Source: Poa pratensis
Lineage: Eukaryota; Streptophyta; Magnoliopsida; Poales; Poaceae
Assembly: GCA_947311845.1 (NCBI GenBank)
Contig: CAMZMU010000041.1
Coordinates: forward strand, 118,258,100 to 118,322,099
Direction of reading: 5' to 3'
DNA length: 64,000 nt
A program made the position numbers and the translations under genes. Within the stretch, counting starts at the first letter, position 1; every line of letters begins with the position of its first letter. Below, piece after piece: positions 1-11,191 of this stretch. Below the pieces are notes generated by a model. That model was not told where the DNA came from. It ran no database searches and saw nothing but the letters and a program-made list of their open reading frames with translations.

Positions 1-969
1 CGCAGCTCAACTCCAGGCCTTAGAAGAAAAAATTACTGCTCTGACGCAAGAAAACTCTGATCTGAAGAAGGATATGCAGGAGAACGAGGAGAACTTCCAG
101 GAGCAACAGGAGACACTGCAGAAGCAGCTGGATGAAACCAACAGTGAGCTGACCCGGCTAAAAAGAATGATCACCTCTATGGTTGAATCTTTAGTGGGTA
201 AGCACTACTCCTTTGAACTCGAACTGAACTGAACAAGCAAAGCCGGTTTTAAAATCTCACTGTTCTTCTTTTCCTTCACAGGCCCTCGCGACGGGAACCT
301 CCGCAAAACTGCTGCAGAGAAGATCAAATGCATGTACACGCTGACACGTCAGCTGTACTTTGGCAGCTGCGAGGTCATCAAAGCCGCTAGGCTCTGGGAG
401 AACCCGCCAAGCAAATACACTGAAGTCCTTGGGCATCTATCCACAATGCCACAATGGATCCATCTGCTCAAGAGATCTGCATGCAGGGCCGGGGTGATGC
501 GAGGTCTTGCCCTGGCAAAGGCCTACCATCCCCAGCTAAACCCGGCTCCCTGAAGAAGGGCTTTCCTCAATTTGACACTGATGGCAAGGAATTCGATAAG
601 AAGTGCTACGCCCGGGTTGTGAAGCAAACCCGGCACGTTGCCACTGTAATTGCCAGCAAGATGAAGCTCACCACTTTGCAGCTTGGATATACTGAAAATG
701 ATGAAGAGATCATGGATGACGAGCCACAACGCGTCGATCTCCTGCAAAGCTATAAGGATTCCCTTGACCCGGCAAAAACTGCTCCTGGTACCTCCACTGC
801 TCCCAGCTCTTCTACGCCAGTTATTCCTCCTCCATCACGGGCGATAGTGAAGAAGATGATGAAAACTTCTTCCAGCCACTTCGAAAAATCACCCGGCGCA
901 AGACCAAGGCCAAAGAGACCGACGAGACCAAGGAGCCAGAAGCTAACCCGGCGGCCGCCGAGAAGATGA
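1..969 (+). pseudogene. Antisense extra ORF (coiled-coil protein) of the Gypsy element
   Basis: The sequence enters the window in frame. Exon 1 (1-197) encodes a Glu/Gln/Lys-rich coiled coil (ALEEKITALTQENSDLKKD and on). A consistent intron follows at 198-281 (GTAAGC...TTCACAG). Exon 2 begins GPRDGNLRKTAAEKIK, and the frame changes near 545 to LKKGFPQFDTDGKEFDKKCY, ending in a Ser/Pro/Arg-rich tail at 967-969. The ORF runs opposite to pol. Extra ORFs of this kind between pol and the 3' LTR are known in Tat-lineage Gypsy elements; their role is unknown. The frameshift near 545 suggests a decayed copy. A host gene fragment is possible but less likely, given the matching arrangement at 29637-39488. 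Confidence 0.7.
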
Positions 970-1914
970 CCCGGCAAAGACCGTCGAGGAACAACCATCC
1001 GGCTCTCCTCCCCGTGACCCGGCTCCTGAAGCCGAGGCTTGAAAACTTACGCAGATGCTTTTATCTCTGCAAGAAAACAATCTTATTCGGCCCTTTGGGC
1101 ACTTATTGTAATAACTTTAGCACTGTTTGCACTATGCCTGTGATGGTGCGCCTATGCACCTGATGAAACTTTTATGCTACTCTCAAACTTTTGCTTTGAA
1201 ATATGCCTCTTCTGTGGTTTTGATGACCCTTTTGATTTCTTTAACTGTGAGCCGGCTTTCGCATGGATACCCTGTCGCTACTTCTCTGAGAAAAAAGGGT
1301 CGAACCAAGTCCCAATGGGCTTCATGGTTGATTGAATTTCCAGGTGAGCAATCAGGCCATAAAATTGCGAGTCACATCAGCTCAACAGCAAGATAACCAA
1401 GAATAAACTAGTGGCATAAAGCCGGGTCTTGGGATTGCAGCTACAAACTATTGAAGTAAGAGCCCCCAAGACCTGGATCAATGTTTATAAAGTAATGGCT
1501 TAACTATGCAACATTACCCCATTGATCCTCATACTGGTGGGACACGCTCTCTGGGCGTCCTCAAAGATAACTATGCACTTGTTCTATGAAAAAAACATAA
1601 ACAACTAAAATGTAAACTAAAACTGCACAACCGAGTCACAAAACATCGAGACCCGGATGACCGTAAAAGCCGGGTCTTGGGACAAGCCCCCAAGGACAAG
1701 CCCCCAAGACCAAGCTTAACATGGAACTATGCAACACTACTATCAAACATAAAGTAAAAAAGAAACTGAAAGAACACAAATTTCTGTTCAACCTTCACTT
1801 TATTGATAGAAAAGGTTAGGTCAGCAAGCCGCTCATTAAAAACCTTCCAGTCCCCTTAGGTACCCTGGTAAGGAAAAGAGCGCGTCTGAAACCTGCTGCC
1901 TGTTACATCGTGTA
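970..1914. other. Spacer between antisense ORF and pol of the Gypsy element
   Basis: There is no supported coding sequence. The stretch holds several short GCCGGGTCTTGGGA / AGCCCCCAAGAC words, some repeated within 1420-1715, as in the long non-coding spacers of Tat-type elements. Confidence 0.5.
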
Positions 1915-2430
1915 TTACATCTCATATCTCTTTCTTATGCTAGTATAGTATGGGCGCAGCTGGGCAATGTTCCATGGCCTCTCACGCTCTTCCAATGAAA
2001 AGGTAGAGTGCGATGTGTCATTACAGACTCGGACTTTTCTCTTGCATCCACCAAATAATATGAACCATTGTTCAATTTCTTGCTTATGATGAAGGGCCCT
2101 TCCCAAGGGGAGATAACTTGTGCATCCCTCTTTGGATTGCACCCATCGCAACACTAAATCCCCCTCCTGGAAAGTGCGAGTTTTAACCCGGCGACTATGA
2201 TACCGCCGCAAATCCTGTTGATACACTGCTGATCTCTCCAGTGCTTGTTCTCTGTTCTCCTCAAGCAAGTCCACAGAATCCTGCCGGGTCTGCTCATTTT
2301 CTGTTTCAACGTAAGCCGCCACGCGAGGCGAGTCATGAATTATATCACTTGGCAAAACTGCCTCTCCCCATACACCATAAAGAAAGGGGTCATCTTGGTG
2401 GATCTGTTTGGCGTTGTGTTGATTCCCCAA
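1915..2430 (-). pseudogene. Gypsy integrase C-terminal region
   Basis: The frame starts at AVLPSDIIHDSPRVAAY, continues through a basic stretch (YHSRRVKTRTFQEGDLVLRW) typical of the integrase C-terminal GPY/F-like region, and ends ERPWNIAQLRPYYTSIRKRYEM. It is offset by a frameshift from the integrase core, whose frame runs out in MVYGERQFCQVI around 2340-2375. It is part of the same decayed polyprotein. Confidence 0.8.
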
Positions 2431-3448
2431 ACTACTGATGGCAACTCCTCAACCCACGCTCCAGCGGCTCTGAGACACGGGACCCGGAGACGTGGTTTCA
2501 AACCTCGAAGCAACTCCTGATTTGCTCGTTCTACTTGTCCATTGGCCTGCGGATGAGCAACTGAAGCAACATCTAAACGTATACCCTGGTTTCCACAGAA
2601 CTTTGCCATCTCACCAAGGGACATGTTAGTACCATTGTCTGTGATGATACTATGAGGATACCCAAACCTGTGTATGATCTGCTTCAAAAACTTGACTGCT
2701 GTAGCTGCTTCACAATTAGTAACAGGCATCACCTCAACCCACTTTGTAAACTTATCAATGGCAACCAAGAGGTGGGTTTTCTTGCAAGGAGACATGCTAA
2801 AAGGACCCACCATATCAAGCCCCCAAACTGCAAAGGGCCAAGTCAAGGGTATTGTTCGCAACTCCTGAGCCGGCACATGAATTTGCCTTGCATATCTCTG
2901 GCAACCATCACATCTACTCACCAAGCGCTCTGCATCTGCCTGAGCTGTGAGCCAGAAGAAGCCGTGTCTGAAAGCTTTTGCTACTAAAGACCTTGTTGAA
3001 GCATGATGACCACAATCTCCCTCATGAATCTCTTTCAAAATTTGCCGGCCTTCCTTTCCAGACACACATCTCTGAAATACTCCAGAAACACTTCTCTTAT
3101 ATAACTCGCCATCAATAACTACGTAAGCCTTAGCCCGGCGCACAATTTGCCGGGATATAACTTCCTGCTCTGGCAGCTCTCCACGCAAAAGATACGCCAA
3201 GTATGGTTCTGTCCACTCCGGATTTCATGAGTTGCTGCTACTAATTGCGAATCCGGGTCTTCCTGACCCGCCAGTTCCTCTATGCCCTGAGGCTTGACTG
3301 ATGGAGTCCATAGCTCGTCCAAGAAAACGTTAGGTGGAACCGGCTCTCTACGTGAGCCGAGTCTTGACAAAGCATCTGCAGCATCATTTTTCCTGCGATC
3401 AATATGATCCACCTGATAGCCTGAGAAAAACCCGGCTACCCTGTCCAC
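2340..3448 (-). pseudogene. Gypsy RNase H end, linker and integrase (zinc and catalytic core)
   Basis: From high to low coordinates: the RNase H tail (HIDRRKNDAADALSRLGSR, with the last RNase H Asp), a frame change near 3200, and then the integrase. The HHCC zinc module is visible as HEGDCGHHASTRSL followed by CDGCQRYA. The catalytic core has D in WGLDMVGPF, D in ITDNGTN and E in GQVERANQELL, so the DDE triad is complete. The integrase would join element cDNA to chromosomal DNA. The core is followed by a frameshift, so no complete protein can be made from this copy. Confidence 0.88.
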
Positions 3449-4464
3449 CTCTCTCTGTAAGCCGCCATTGTCGCATCTTTTCTATCCCATGTTCCTGAAA
3501 CTTGCTGTGCCACAAGATCTGAATCCCCATAACAATTGATATGCTTGATGCTCATCTCCTTTGCCATACGCAAACCATGTAACAAGGCCTCATATTCTGC
3601 CACATTGTTAGAACAATCAAAGTGAATCTGCAAAACATAGCTCAACTTATCACCCTTGGGAGAAGTTAACACAACTCCAGCTCCTGAACCTTGTGCTTGC
3701 TTAGACCCGTCAAAGTGCATGACCCAAGGCTTGAGACCCGGCGCAAGGGGTGGTGCACTCAACTGTGTCCAATCATTAAGAAAATCAGCCAATGCCTGAG
3801 ATTTGATAGCTGTGTGGGGCACATAGTCAATGTGGTAAGGCCCCATCTCTATTGCCCACTTGGCAATTCTTCCTGTAGCTTCTGAATTCCTGATAATATC
3901 TGCTAAGGGTATTGAACTCACCACTGTGATTGGATGCTCCTGAAAATATGGTTTCAACTTTCTACTTGCCATGAAAACACCAAATACTAGCTTCTGCCAA
4001 TGCGGATAGCGCTGCTTTGCTTCTGATAACACCTCACTAACATAATAGACCGGCCTTTGAACCGGGTTTTCCTTGCCTTCCTCCTTACGCTCGACCACCA
4101 CCACAGCACTCACAGCCTGAGGCCCGGCAGCGACGTATAACAGCATGGGTTCCTTGGGACCCGGGGCCGCCAGAACTGGCGCTTCTGATAATTGTTTCTT
4201 CAGAGCTTCAAATGCTTCATCTGCTTCCTGATTCCATACAAAATTGTCTGTTTTCTTCAGTAACTTGTACAAAGGGATTGCTTTTTCTCCGAGCCGGGAT
4301 ATAAACCGGCTTAGCGCAGCCACACATCCTGTCAACTTCTGAACATCTGCCAATTCCTCTGGTTTTTTCAAACTTGGATGGCTCTGATTTTTCCGGGTTT
4401 GCCTCAATTCCGCGCTGACACAATGAAACCGAGCAATTTTCCTGCTGGAACTCCAAACACGCAC
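3436..4464 (-). pseudogene. Gypsy RT thumb/connection and RNase H domain
   Basis: The frame runs through KPEELADVQKLTGCVAALSR and FISRLGEKAIPLYKLLKKTD to RPVYYVSEVLSEAKQRYP, the connection typical of Gypsy RT. The RNase H domain follows, with FDGSKQAQGSGAG (first Asp), NNVAEYEALLHGL (Glu) and YGDSDLVAQQ (Asp). The last acidic residue lies in the adjoining frame at 3119-3448. It joins the RT fingers/palm frame through a frameshift around 4400-4460. Confidence 0.88.
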
Positions 4465-4988
4465 TTTGTAGGATTGAGCTTCATCTTGTACTTCCTCAAA
4501 TTTTTGAATGTTTCTGTAAGGTCACTAATAAATGACCCGGCTTTTTCTGACTTGATCACCACATCATCCACATAAGCATGCACATTGCGTCCAATCTGAT
4601 CATGAAAACAGTTTTGAATGCACCTCTGATAAGTTGCTCCTGCGTTCTTCAACCCAAAAGTCATGGTCTTGTAACAAAAAGCACCAAAGGGGGTGATGAA
4701 CGATGTCTTTTCCCAATCCTGCCTGTTAAGTTTGATCTGATGATAACCTGAATATGCGTCCAGAAAACATAAGAGCTCGCTGCCTGCCACTGCGTCAACA
4801 ATTTGGTCGATGCGCGGCAGCGCGAACGGGTCTTTTGGACAATGCTTGTTGAGACTTGTAAAATCAATACACATCCTCCACTCATTATTTTTCTTCAGAA
4901 CCAAAACCGGGTTAGCCAACCACTCTGGGTGGAAAACCTCCATGATAAAGCCGGCTTCCAATAACCGGGCTATCCCCCCATCAACCAC
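4404..4988 (-). pseudogene. Gypsy reverse transcriptase fingers/palm
   Basis: The RT core is readable as WRMCIDFTSLNKHCPKDPF, FLDAYSGYHQIKL (first catalytic Asp), TPFGAFCYKTMTFGLKNAGATY and the YVDDVVIKS box with the paired Asp residues. The frame starts at 4988 (MVDGGIARLLEAGFIMEVF). Everything N-terminal (gag, protease, RT start) is gone, so this is the truncation point of the element. It ends in a frameshift after GKLLGFIVS. Confidence 0.9.
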
Positions 4989-6003
4989 GCAAGGGGAAGG
5001 CCCCGCCTCCCGCCGGCGGCAGGAGGGAGGGCACGAGGGGGGATGGGGTTGGAGTGGGGCGGCACGGTTGCCCCCCGAGTCGCTTAGGGTTGGCGACGGG
5101 GGAGGGGGGGCGAGGGGTCCTACACGGTCCGTCGTCTTGCAATCAATAGTTCATGAGTATATGTTTTGTCTAGTGTCCGCGACATTCAGCCAATATGTCG
5201 ATTTCGGTAGTGTAATGTCCTAGGGCAGGGCCGCAGGGCACCCTTAGGGGACCAAAATACCAAAAATCCTCTATATAATAATTCTCAATGTACACAAAAT
5301 CTTGTAGCATGCAAGCTTACAAGAAAAACTTACAAAAATGCAACTGTAAGTTACCCCATGAATTTAGATAGATTTTGTTCAATGCAGCCATAATACAGCT
5401 AGTTGGATGTCCACAACTATCATGACCGTCGAATCTAATATGACTACTACTAATTGATTTATTGATAAAAACCTGTCAATGCGTGATTTTAATGTTTTTG
5501 TTAATGCATGTCCAGATTTTTTTATTAGTACATGGATCTAAAAATAAATTACGTAAATCCGAAAAATTATTTATAGTGTATTGATCTTTGAAGAATTATT
5601 AGCTTGTAGAGTTGCATTTCCAAATTTTGTTACGCTGAAAAGCAGATGAAAAATTCATTGAGTACTCCGTGACAGTGGAGTGTGGGCTTCCATGCTTGAC
5701 GTCCTGAGGTTCTGACCGAATTGCAGAGATAAACAAGCACGAACGCTAGACGACGTCGGCACAACTCCCCTATCATCTGCCGCGGCAGACGCCATGAATT
5801 TCCATCGCTGGTAGTGAATGTGTGAAGAGAAATGTCACAACTACCAACGCTAGCTCTCCACTGTACTGTGTCACTGTGTACAAATATGTGTCCGCCTGCA
5901 TGTGGATGTGGCGTGGTGAGGTGTGCTGGTCTCTTGGATTACCTTGCAATAATCGTTGATTTTCTTGGTTAAAGAAATAGTAAACCAAAGGACCCAAAAC
6001 CCC
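4989..6003. other. Gap between Gypsy remnant and nsLTP gene
   Basis: 4990-5115 is an abrupt G/C-rich block (runs of G, GCCGGCGGC), unlike its surroundings and probably the edge of another insertion. 5220-5770 is AT-rich and shows no ORF worth calling. The last few hundred bases before the TATA box are the likely nsLTP promoter region. Confidence 0.4.
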
Positions 6004-6010
6004 TATAAAA
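6004..6010 (+). promoter_or_regulatory. TATA box of the plus-strand nsLTP gene
   Basis: The TATAAAA inside CCCTATAAAAACCC lies about 111 bp upstream of the ATG at 6115. That distance suits a plant core promoter plus a short leader. Confidence 0.65.
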
Positions 6011-6114
6011 ACCCTCCTAGCCACACTCCACTACATCACTCACTCACTCACTCTCAGAGTCTCACGCTGCACTCTCCAACTAAACAGAGCCATTCTAAGC
6101 TAGTTCCTGACGAC

Positions 6115-6632
6115 ATGGCTGCGCGCCGAGCCCACGCCGCCGCGACCTTGGCCCTGCTGGTAGCGGCGCTGGTGCTGTCCGCGGCACCGGCGGAGGGCGC
6201 GGTGAGCTGCGGGCAGGTGATTGGTTACCTGGCCCCTTGCATCACCTACGCCATGGGCACGGCACCGGGGCCGAACGGCGGCTGCTGCAACGGCGTCCGG
6301 AGCCTGAACACGGCTGCCCGTAGCTCCGCCGACCGCCAGGCTACCTGCACCTGCCTAAAGAGCCGCACCAGCAGCATGGGCGGAATCAAGCCCGACCTCG
6401 TTCGCGGTATCCCCGGCAAGTGCGCGTCAACATCCCCTACGCCATCAGCCCCTCCACCGATTGCTCCCAGTAAGTAATTACTACTTTCAGTTCATGGATC
6501 GAATTGATTGGTTACGTCCGTTCATGTTTACTGAGGTACTAATTTAGTTTATCGTCTTGTATTTTGATCTGTGCAGGGTGCGCTAAGCAAGTGTCAGATC
6601 TGAACCATCGGATCAGATGCATGGGAGTGTGA
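6115..6632 (+). CDS. Non-specific lipid-transfer protein (type 1) with frameshifted 3' end
   Basis: This is a secreted nsLTP1-type protein; the family binds acyl lipids in a cavity held by four disulfides and acts in the cell wall/apoplast. Residues 1-29 form a signal peptide ending AEG, followed by AVSCGQ. Cysteines lie at 32, 42, 57-58, 78, 80 and 103, giving the nsLTP1 pattern x9, x14, CC, x19, CxC, x22. One base is missing near 6426. As a result the expected [13 protein letters not shown] tail and the eighth cysteine (still visible as GATTGC in another frame) are lost. An intron at 6470-6576 (GTAAGT...GTGCAG) sits where nsLTP1 genes usually have one. Unspliced, the ORF stops at 6477. Spliced, it reads to TGA at 6630-6632 (136 aa) and gains Cys 120 and Cys 133. 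It is either a fresh pseudogene, a sequencing error or a variant tail. The ancestral stop would be 6584-6586. Confidence 0.85.
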
Positions 6633-7159
6633 AGTGTGAGACAGAAATAAATTGAGGAGGACTAGCTACAGCTAGCTGGTAGTACTGGAGGCATTCATAC
6701 ATGGCTCCACGTACCTTGTTTTACTATTACCGCGTGATTTAGTTTCACTGCTCCTTAATAATTAGTTTTAGTGCCGCTACTTCGTTCGCACGTTGTGGTT
6801 GCTGCTGTTTCCGCGATGGTTTTAATCTCTCTGTCTGTACTCCTCAGGGAACCTGTGTACTGTGTCTGTAAGGCATGCTTTATATTTCTCGATGAAGTGA
6901 ATTGCATGGTCCTTTAATAATGTCACATAATATAATCCCTCCTTGTGACGTGGAACGTACGAACAAGCACACGTATACGTGAATGCTTTCAGAAACTACA
7001 TATAATTAAATTATGTTTACTTAATTTTTCCAAAAATATGATTGTTACTCCGCGAATACGGTAAGACCACATATATCATGCACCAGGTGGGAGTATATGA
7101 CACTCTATCTTTACTATGCATAGTACAATAAATGTGCAAGCAAAATTAGCTAGTACGTG
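6633..7159. other. 3' flank of nsLTP gene
   Basis: This is AT-rich sequence with the likely 3' UTR (AAATAAATTG-type signal near 6645) and no ORF or repeat that I can support. Confidence 0.4.
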
Positions 7160-7891
7160 GGGCTCAATGAAAATATTTTTTTTTTGAGTACATGGCATTA
7201 CAGATCACAAACAAGATCGAACTAGCAGTACAAACCTCGAAAAACATGGAAAACTAACCAGTTCTTGAGGCCCAGCAACACCGACGCCGCCTCACCACGG
7301 TGACCGCCGACCGCGCGCTGCCACCGCACTCCACCCGAGCCGGCGAACCGCGGCCAGGAAGCTGCCGACGAAGCCGCCGTCTTCAGTCAACCGCCTGGGT
7401 CTTGACGGAGGCGAGGAAGCTGGAAGACCACCAGAGCACGCCATCGCCTTGGAACAGCGCCGCCGCTCGACGCCGGAGACGCCAAAGCTCGACGCAGAAG
7501 ACGACTCTGTAGATCTGACACCCCGGTCTCCTGCACCCCCAACAGCAGCCACCGGCGCCGGAGAAGAGCACCGGTGCAGCGGGGACGCCCTGCAGCCCGC
7601 CAGCACCGTCGAAGACGTCGCCGTGGAGGGGAAGCCGCAGAGCATCAGATCCGGTTGGCGACGCCCTTCCCACCATGGCTCCGCCGCCCGCAGGCCCCGA
7701 GCTGCACACCGGAGCGCAGATCTGGAGAATCCCCGCCTCCCGCCGCCGGAGCGGCCGTCGGAGGATGGGAAATCTCCAGATGCGCCGGCGGGAGCTGGGC
7801 GGCGCGGAGTCGCCTCCCCGTCGCCTCTGTCCACTGTAGCACGGGAGGTTTCCAGAAATAGATGGGAGGGTGTTGGGCTCAATGAAAATAT
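7160..7891 (-). mobile_element. Poly(A) retroposon with 17-bp target-site duplication
   Basis: GGGCTCAATGAAAATAT occurs at 7160-7176 and again at 7875-7891, flanking a segment that begins with nine T (7177-7185). On the minus strand this is a GC-rich body followed by an AT-rich tail and poly(A): a product of LINE-type target-primed reverse transcription. The body has open frames in several registers (for example 7292-7882 minus) because it is very GC-rich. None matches a protein I recognise. It may be a non-autonomous retroposon with a gene-derived 5' part. A similar layout is seen at 27571-28715. Confidence 0.8.
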
Positions 7892-8714
7892 GATCTATAG
7901 TCTCCTCAGCCCAACAATATTTGCAAAATTGGCTAGCGGGCACAAGGAAAATATGATCATTGGCCTCGTCAGCCCAACAAAATACAGTAAACATCCCCAT
8001 GCTATTTCTTAATTCTTAGTCTCAAACTGCTCAGTAGGAGGGATTTTGTCGTGCAAGACCTGTCACAGCAAGGTCTTGATCTTCCAATGACATTTAGCAT
8101 CTCGCTGGTCATGATCTTGATCTTGATAAAAGTGAATAAAATGTCAAAGTTGAGTGACTCTGGATAGATTTTACTCATGGTTTTTAAGGACTTGTGTTTT
8201 ATTTCTGTTCTTTGTAAGGATGTTCTTGCAAGGACTCGTTTCAGATAATATATGGTATTAGGCGCTTAGCCCTTTTCCGCAAAAAAATGGAGCATGCAAT
8301 ATTGGTTGAGGAGTAGTTCAGTTTAAATGGGAACATGCTAAATAATCGTTTTGGATATTGAGTGTATCATATCCACTACTACAGATATAGCCATCGCACT
8401 TGGCCTGTAAGTGCCATTGCGCACGGCATCCTGTCTGACAGGAGAGCAGGGTCAATAGACGACCATGGCACGTACGTGCGTTCCCACACGGTATCATGTC
8501 CATTAGTTGTCGTACCTCAAGTGCAGGTATCCGAGCTGACTAGAGAGGAGGGTCAGTGAAATATGAATGACGAGTCTTGCGCTTGGTAGACATGAACTTT
8601 ATGTAAATCCTGAATCTGCCATTCCTATAGAATATTATAAATAAACACATGATGAGATTACTGAGTAGAAAACATTGAGTTCCTCTAAGGAAAATAACAC
8701 AGAAGATTGCAATA
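7892..8714. other. LINE-like scrap and unassigned sequence
   Basis: On the minus strand 7884-7990 holds two diverged copies of a CW-A-[ED]-E-x2-DHIF motif (CWAEETIDHIF and CWADEANDHIF). This resembles the zinc knuckle at the end of plant LINE polyproteins, apparently duplicated in tandem. 8000-8714 shows nothing coding. CACTACTACAG at 8374 resembles a CACTA end but has no partner. Confidence 0.35.
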
Positions 8715-9180
8715 TTCATTGGTGATGATTTCATTTTATACCTTGTGGATGATACTCCCAATTCCGTTTCAGAAGTCTGTGCATCTCTTGATGCAGACTA
8801 TAGTAAAGAAGTGTCCTTAGCGAGAAGGATTACATCATGGCTAATGATCGAATGAGAGATGACTGATCCTTCTTATTGTTGCAAACCTATATGATGTGAG
8901 TGCTTAAGAAAAGTTTAGTCCGATATGATTGAAGATTACAAAGATCAGCTTGTGGCCAAGTGGTATACGCAAATAGAAGGCAATTTTTTGTGTACTTACT
9001 CACTTGTGGCCAAATTGATCACCATTCGAGTACTACTTCGTCGGCTTGCTTGCATTTTATCGTTTATCACATGAATGTTATGATTTTTTATAAATGGAGA
9101 GTTGGACGAGGAAATTTATATGCAACAACCATAAGGTTTTGTATAACATGCTCAAGAAGAAATGGTGTCAAGTGATTAAT
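8715..9180 (+). pseudogene. Degenerate Copia reverse transcriptase fragment
   Basis: In shifting plus-strand frames one can read YLVDDTPNSVSEVCASLDAD, then EDYKDQLVAKWYTQIEGNF, SLVAKLITIRVLL and FINGELDEEIYMQQP. These match the order of Ty1/Copia RT: the DADxWK linker, the KARLVAKG(Y/F)TQ block, the SPVAK block and FLNGxLxExIYMxQPxGF. Stops and frameshifts occur throughout, so only a fossil remains. It probably belongs with the RNase H remnant at 10555-11110. Confidence 0.75.
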
Positions 9181-10554
9181 ATATCACTAGCTCAAAACAT
9201 GCTATTAGAGTCAACATTTCGCATAGGCTGGGGTTGGTTATCACATCCAGCTCAAAGCCATGGTTGCTAATAATCTGGACTTTTGGAGTCGATTTTTGTT
9301 TTTGTAAATAACCGTGATGAGGGGAGGATACCTATTAATCCTGTTATTGCACCACCTCCAAATATCCTACTGTTTGGATCTTTCTGCATTGGGATTCTCT
9401 CAGAAGATGAGGTGAATCCCATTTTCAAACCACCAAGGAATTTTGGTGCGGTCAAGTACTGACCGAGTTTAGTTAAATTTGAGTCTAGTATTTTATTTAG
9501 CCAGGTCATGTTGTGGGCCGAATAGGATGTTTATTTCGGTTTCAGTTTGTGTTCAGATCAGTTTGGGCCTGTCCGGCCGAACTAGGTTTGAATCACCCGT
9601 ATAGATGGTTAGGCAGCCTCCATGTATCTTAGACAATACTTTGAGATTGAAGTTATCGTGAGGTTCGTCCCAAAATGTGTTGCTGTCTACGAGTGTTGCT
9701 TGTTTTTCGATTGCTGATCGATTGATCTGTTGTTAGCTGCGTGTGTGTGATTGATATTGATCTAATTCAATGTTGTTGTTCCTGGTTCGCCATAAAAGAT
9801 CGGTTCTAAAACCTTTGTATCATGTATCCTTATGAAACCGACTCCAACAACATAGACAGTGGAGTCGGGCGTGATAATAAACAGCCCCAAATAACAAAGT
9901 TGGTTTGGTTTTAAAACCGGCTCAAACAAGCTCGAATGCCTAAATTTACCTAGAATTTCTAGGAAATATCGATTCGGTTTTCAAAACAAACAGACTCCGT
10001 CCATCAGAGTCGGTCAAATTTAAATACCAGCCCTACAAATCTAGACCTCGCTGATTTTTTTTGGGGCGCCCGGACCTTACAGATTTTTTTATGCACACTG
10101 GATTTCACGACTTGGTTGTGCCTGCATTCAAGTAGATTTCGAAAGCCGACTCTAGTTGGTCCAGAGGGCTCATATTTGTTTGGAACGACAGTAAAAAATC
10201 CGAACAGTCCGGCTTTTTTCGGACCTTTGCTCCGGGCGTAACAAGGGCCTTTTCTAAAGACCGGAGCGTCTGATTTTTTGTACGAATTTTGTTTCGGGAA
10301 GAAGCATTAGCCTTAGTAAATCCTCGGGCTATTGCTCAACCATCAATTTCAACGCCAATCATGACTACTATTTGAAATGCAGTAAAAGGTATGACCAACT
10401 ATCTGAACTAAATAATAAATTAGTACATATATTTTTAATTAAGAAGATTTTACATGATGACTAAAACCAAATATAGGATTCTAAATATGATAGATAACCA
10501 CATACCAGGACTGAAATCATCCATGTTCTCTATAAGAAAACACAACCAATTTGT
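9181..10554. other. Insertion-like stretch splitting the Copia fossil
   Basis: The Copia palm (YVDDM) region expected here is absent. The stretch is mostly AT-rich. An open plus-strand segment at 9313-9453 reads PINPVIAPPPNILL then FGSFCIGILSEDEVNP and ends at a stop; I do not recognise it. No terminal repeats were found. Confidence 0.35.
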
Positions 10555-11110
10555 TTCCGGTCTAAGATATGATTATTGGTATGTTCTTGAAAGGTTAATG
10601 CTCTCTAAAGGTAACACTGAACTACGTCATCGCTATACTGAGTATACGAGGGTACTTGAAAGATCTAGTGACTTGAATTGGATTTCTGATACTGATGAGA
10701 TAAAGCTCACGAGCGGATATGTATTCACTCTTGGAGGTGACACTGTTTCATGAATGTCTTGTAAGCAGGCCAGCTTAACGAGGTCAAAAACGAAAGCGAA
10801 ACTCACAACATTAGATACCGCCACACACGAAGCATATTGGCTTCACCAACTTTTGATGGAGTGGGTGGTGATTGACAAACCAATATTGATTATTCTTATG
10901 AATTGTGACAGTAAAATTGTCAATATCAAAGTGAATGGTTCAAAGGATAACGTGTAGTAATCAAGGCATGCATAGAGAAGATTTAAAGTTGTCAGAAATT
11001 GATAATACTAGTGTCGACAACGTTGGGTTATGTCCAAACGCTATATAATCTGGCAAATTGTATAAGGTATATCAAGAAATGTGATAGACAATGCATCGAA
11101 AGAGATGATT
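10555..11110 (+). pseudogene. Degenerate Copia RNase H fragment
   Basis: The frames read DYWYVLERLM, YTEYTRVLERSSDLNWISD, TSGYVFTLGGDTVS, CKQASLTRSKTKAKLTTLDTA, AYWLHQLLMEWVV and ILMNCDSKIVNIKVN. This is the Ty1/Copia RNase H order: G(Y/F)SDxDW, TSGYVFxLGGGxVSW, SKKQxxxxxSTxEAEYxAxxxA. Stops at 10751-10753 and 10955-10960 break it. It is colinear with the RT scrap at 8715-9180. Confidence 0.85.
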
Positions 11111-11191
11111 TTGAGACCTATGTTAGCTTACATAGTAGTAACCCAACATATATAATCAAAGATCCCATTAATTAGGACCCGGAGAGTGGTG

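Larger units (their letters stand above)
1..4988 (-). mobile_element. Tat-like Ty3/Gypsy LTR retrotransposon, 5'-truncated, decayed
   Basis: On the minus strand the order is reverse transcriptase, RNase H, integrase, which is the Ty3/Gypsy order. Downstream of pol (low coordinates) lies a long spacer and then an ORF in the opposite orientation. That layout is known from the plant Tat lineage. Gag, protease and the start of RT are missing: homology stops abruptly near 4990, next to unrelated G-rich sequence. No LTR is visible, so the 3' LTR would lie left of position 1. Pol is broken by at least three frameshifts. Confidence 0.85.

Noticed and set aside
7383..8000. Large minus-strand ORF as a host gene
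   Set aside because: It crosses the border of a retroposon defined by a 17-bp target duplication, and other frames are equally open because of high GC.
8374..8384. CACTACTACAG as a CACTA 5' end
   Set aside because: No matching inverse end, no subterminal repeats and no target duplication nearby.
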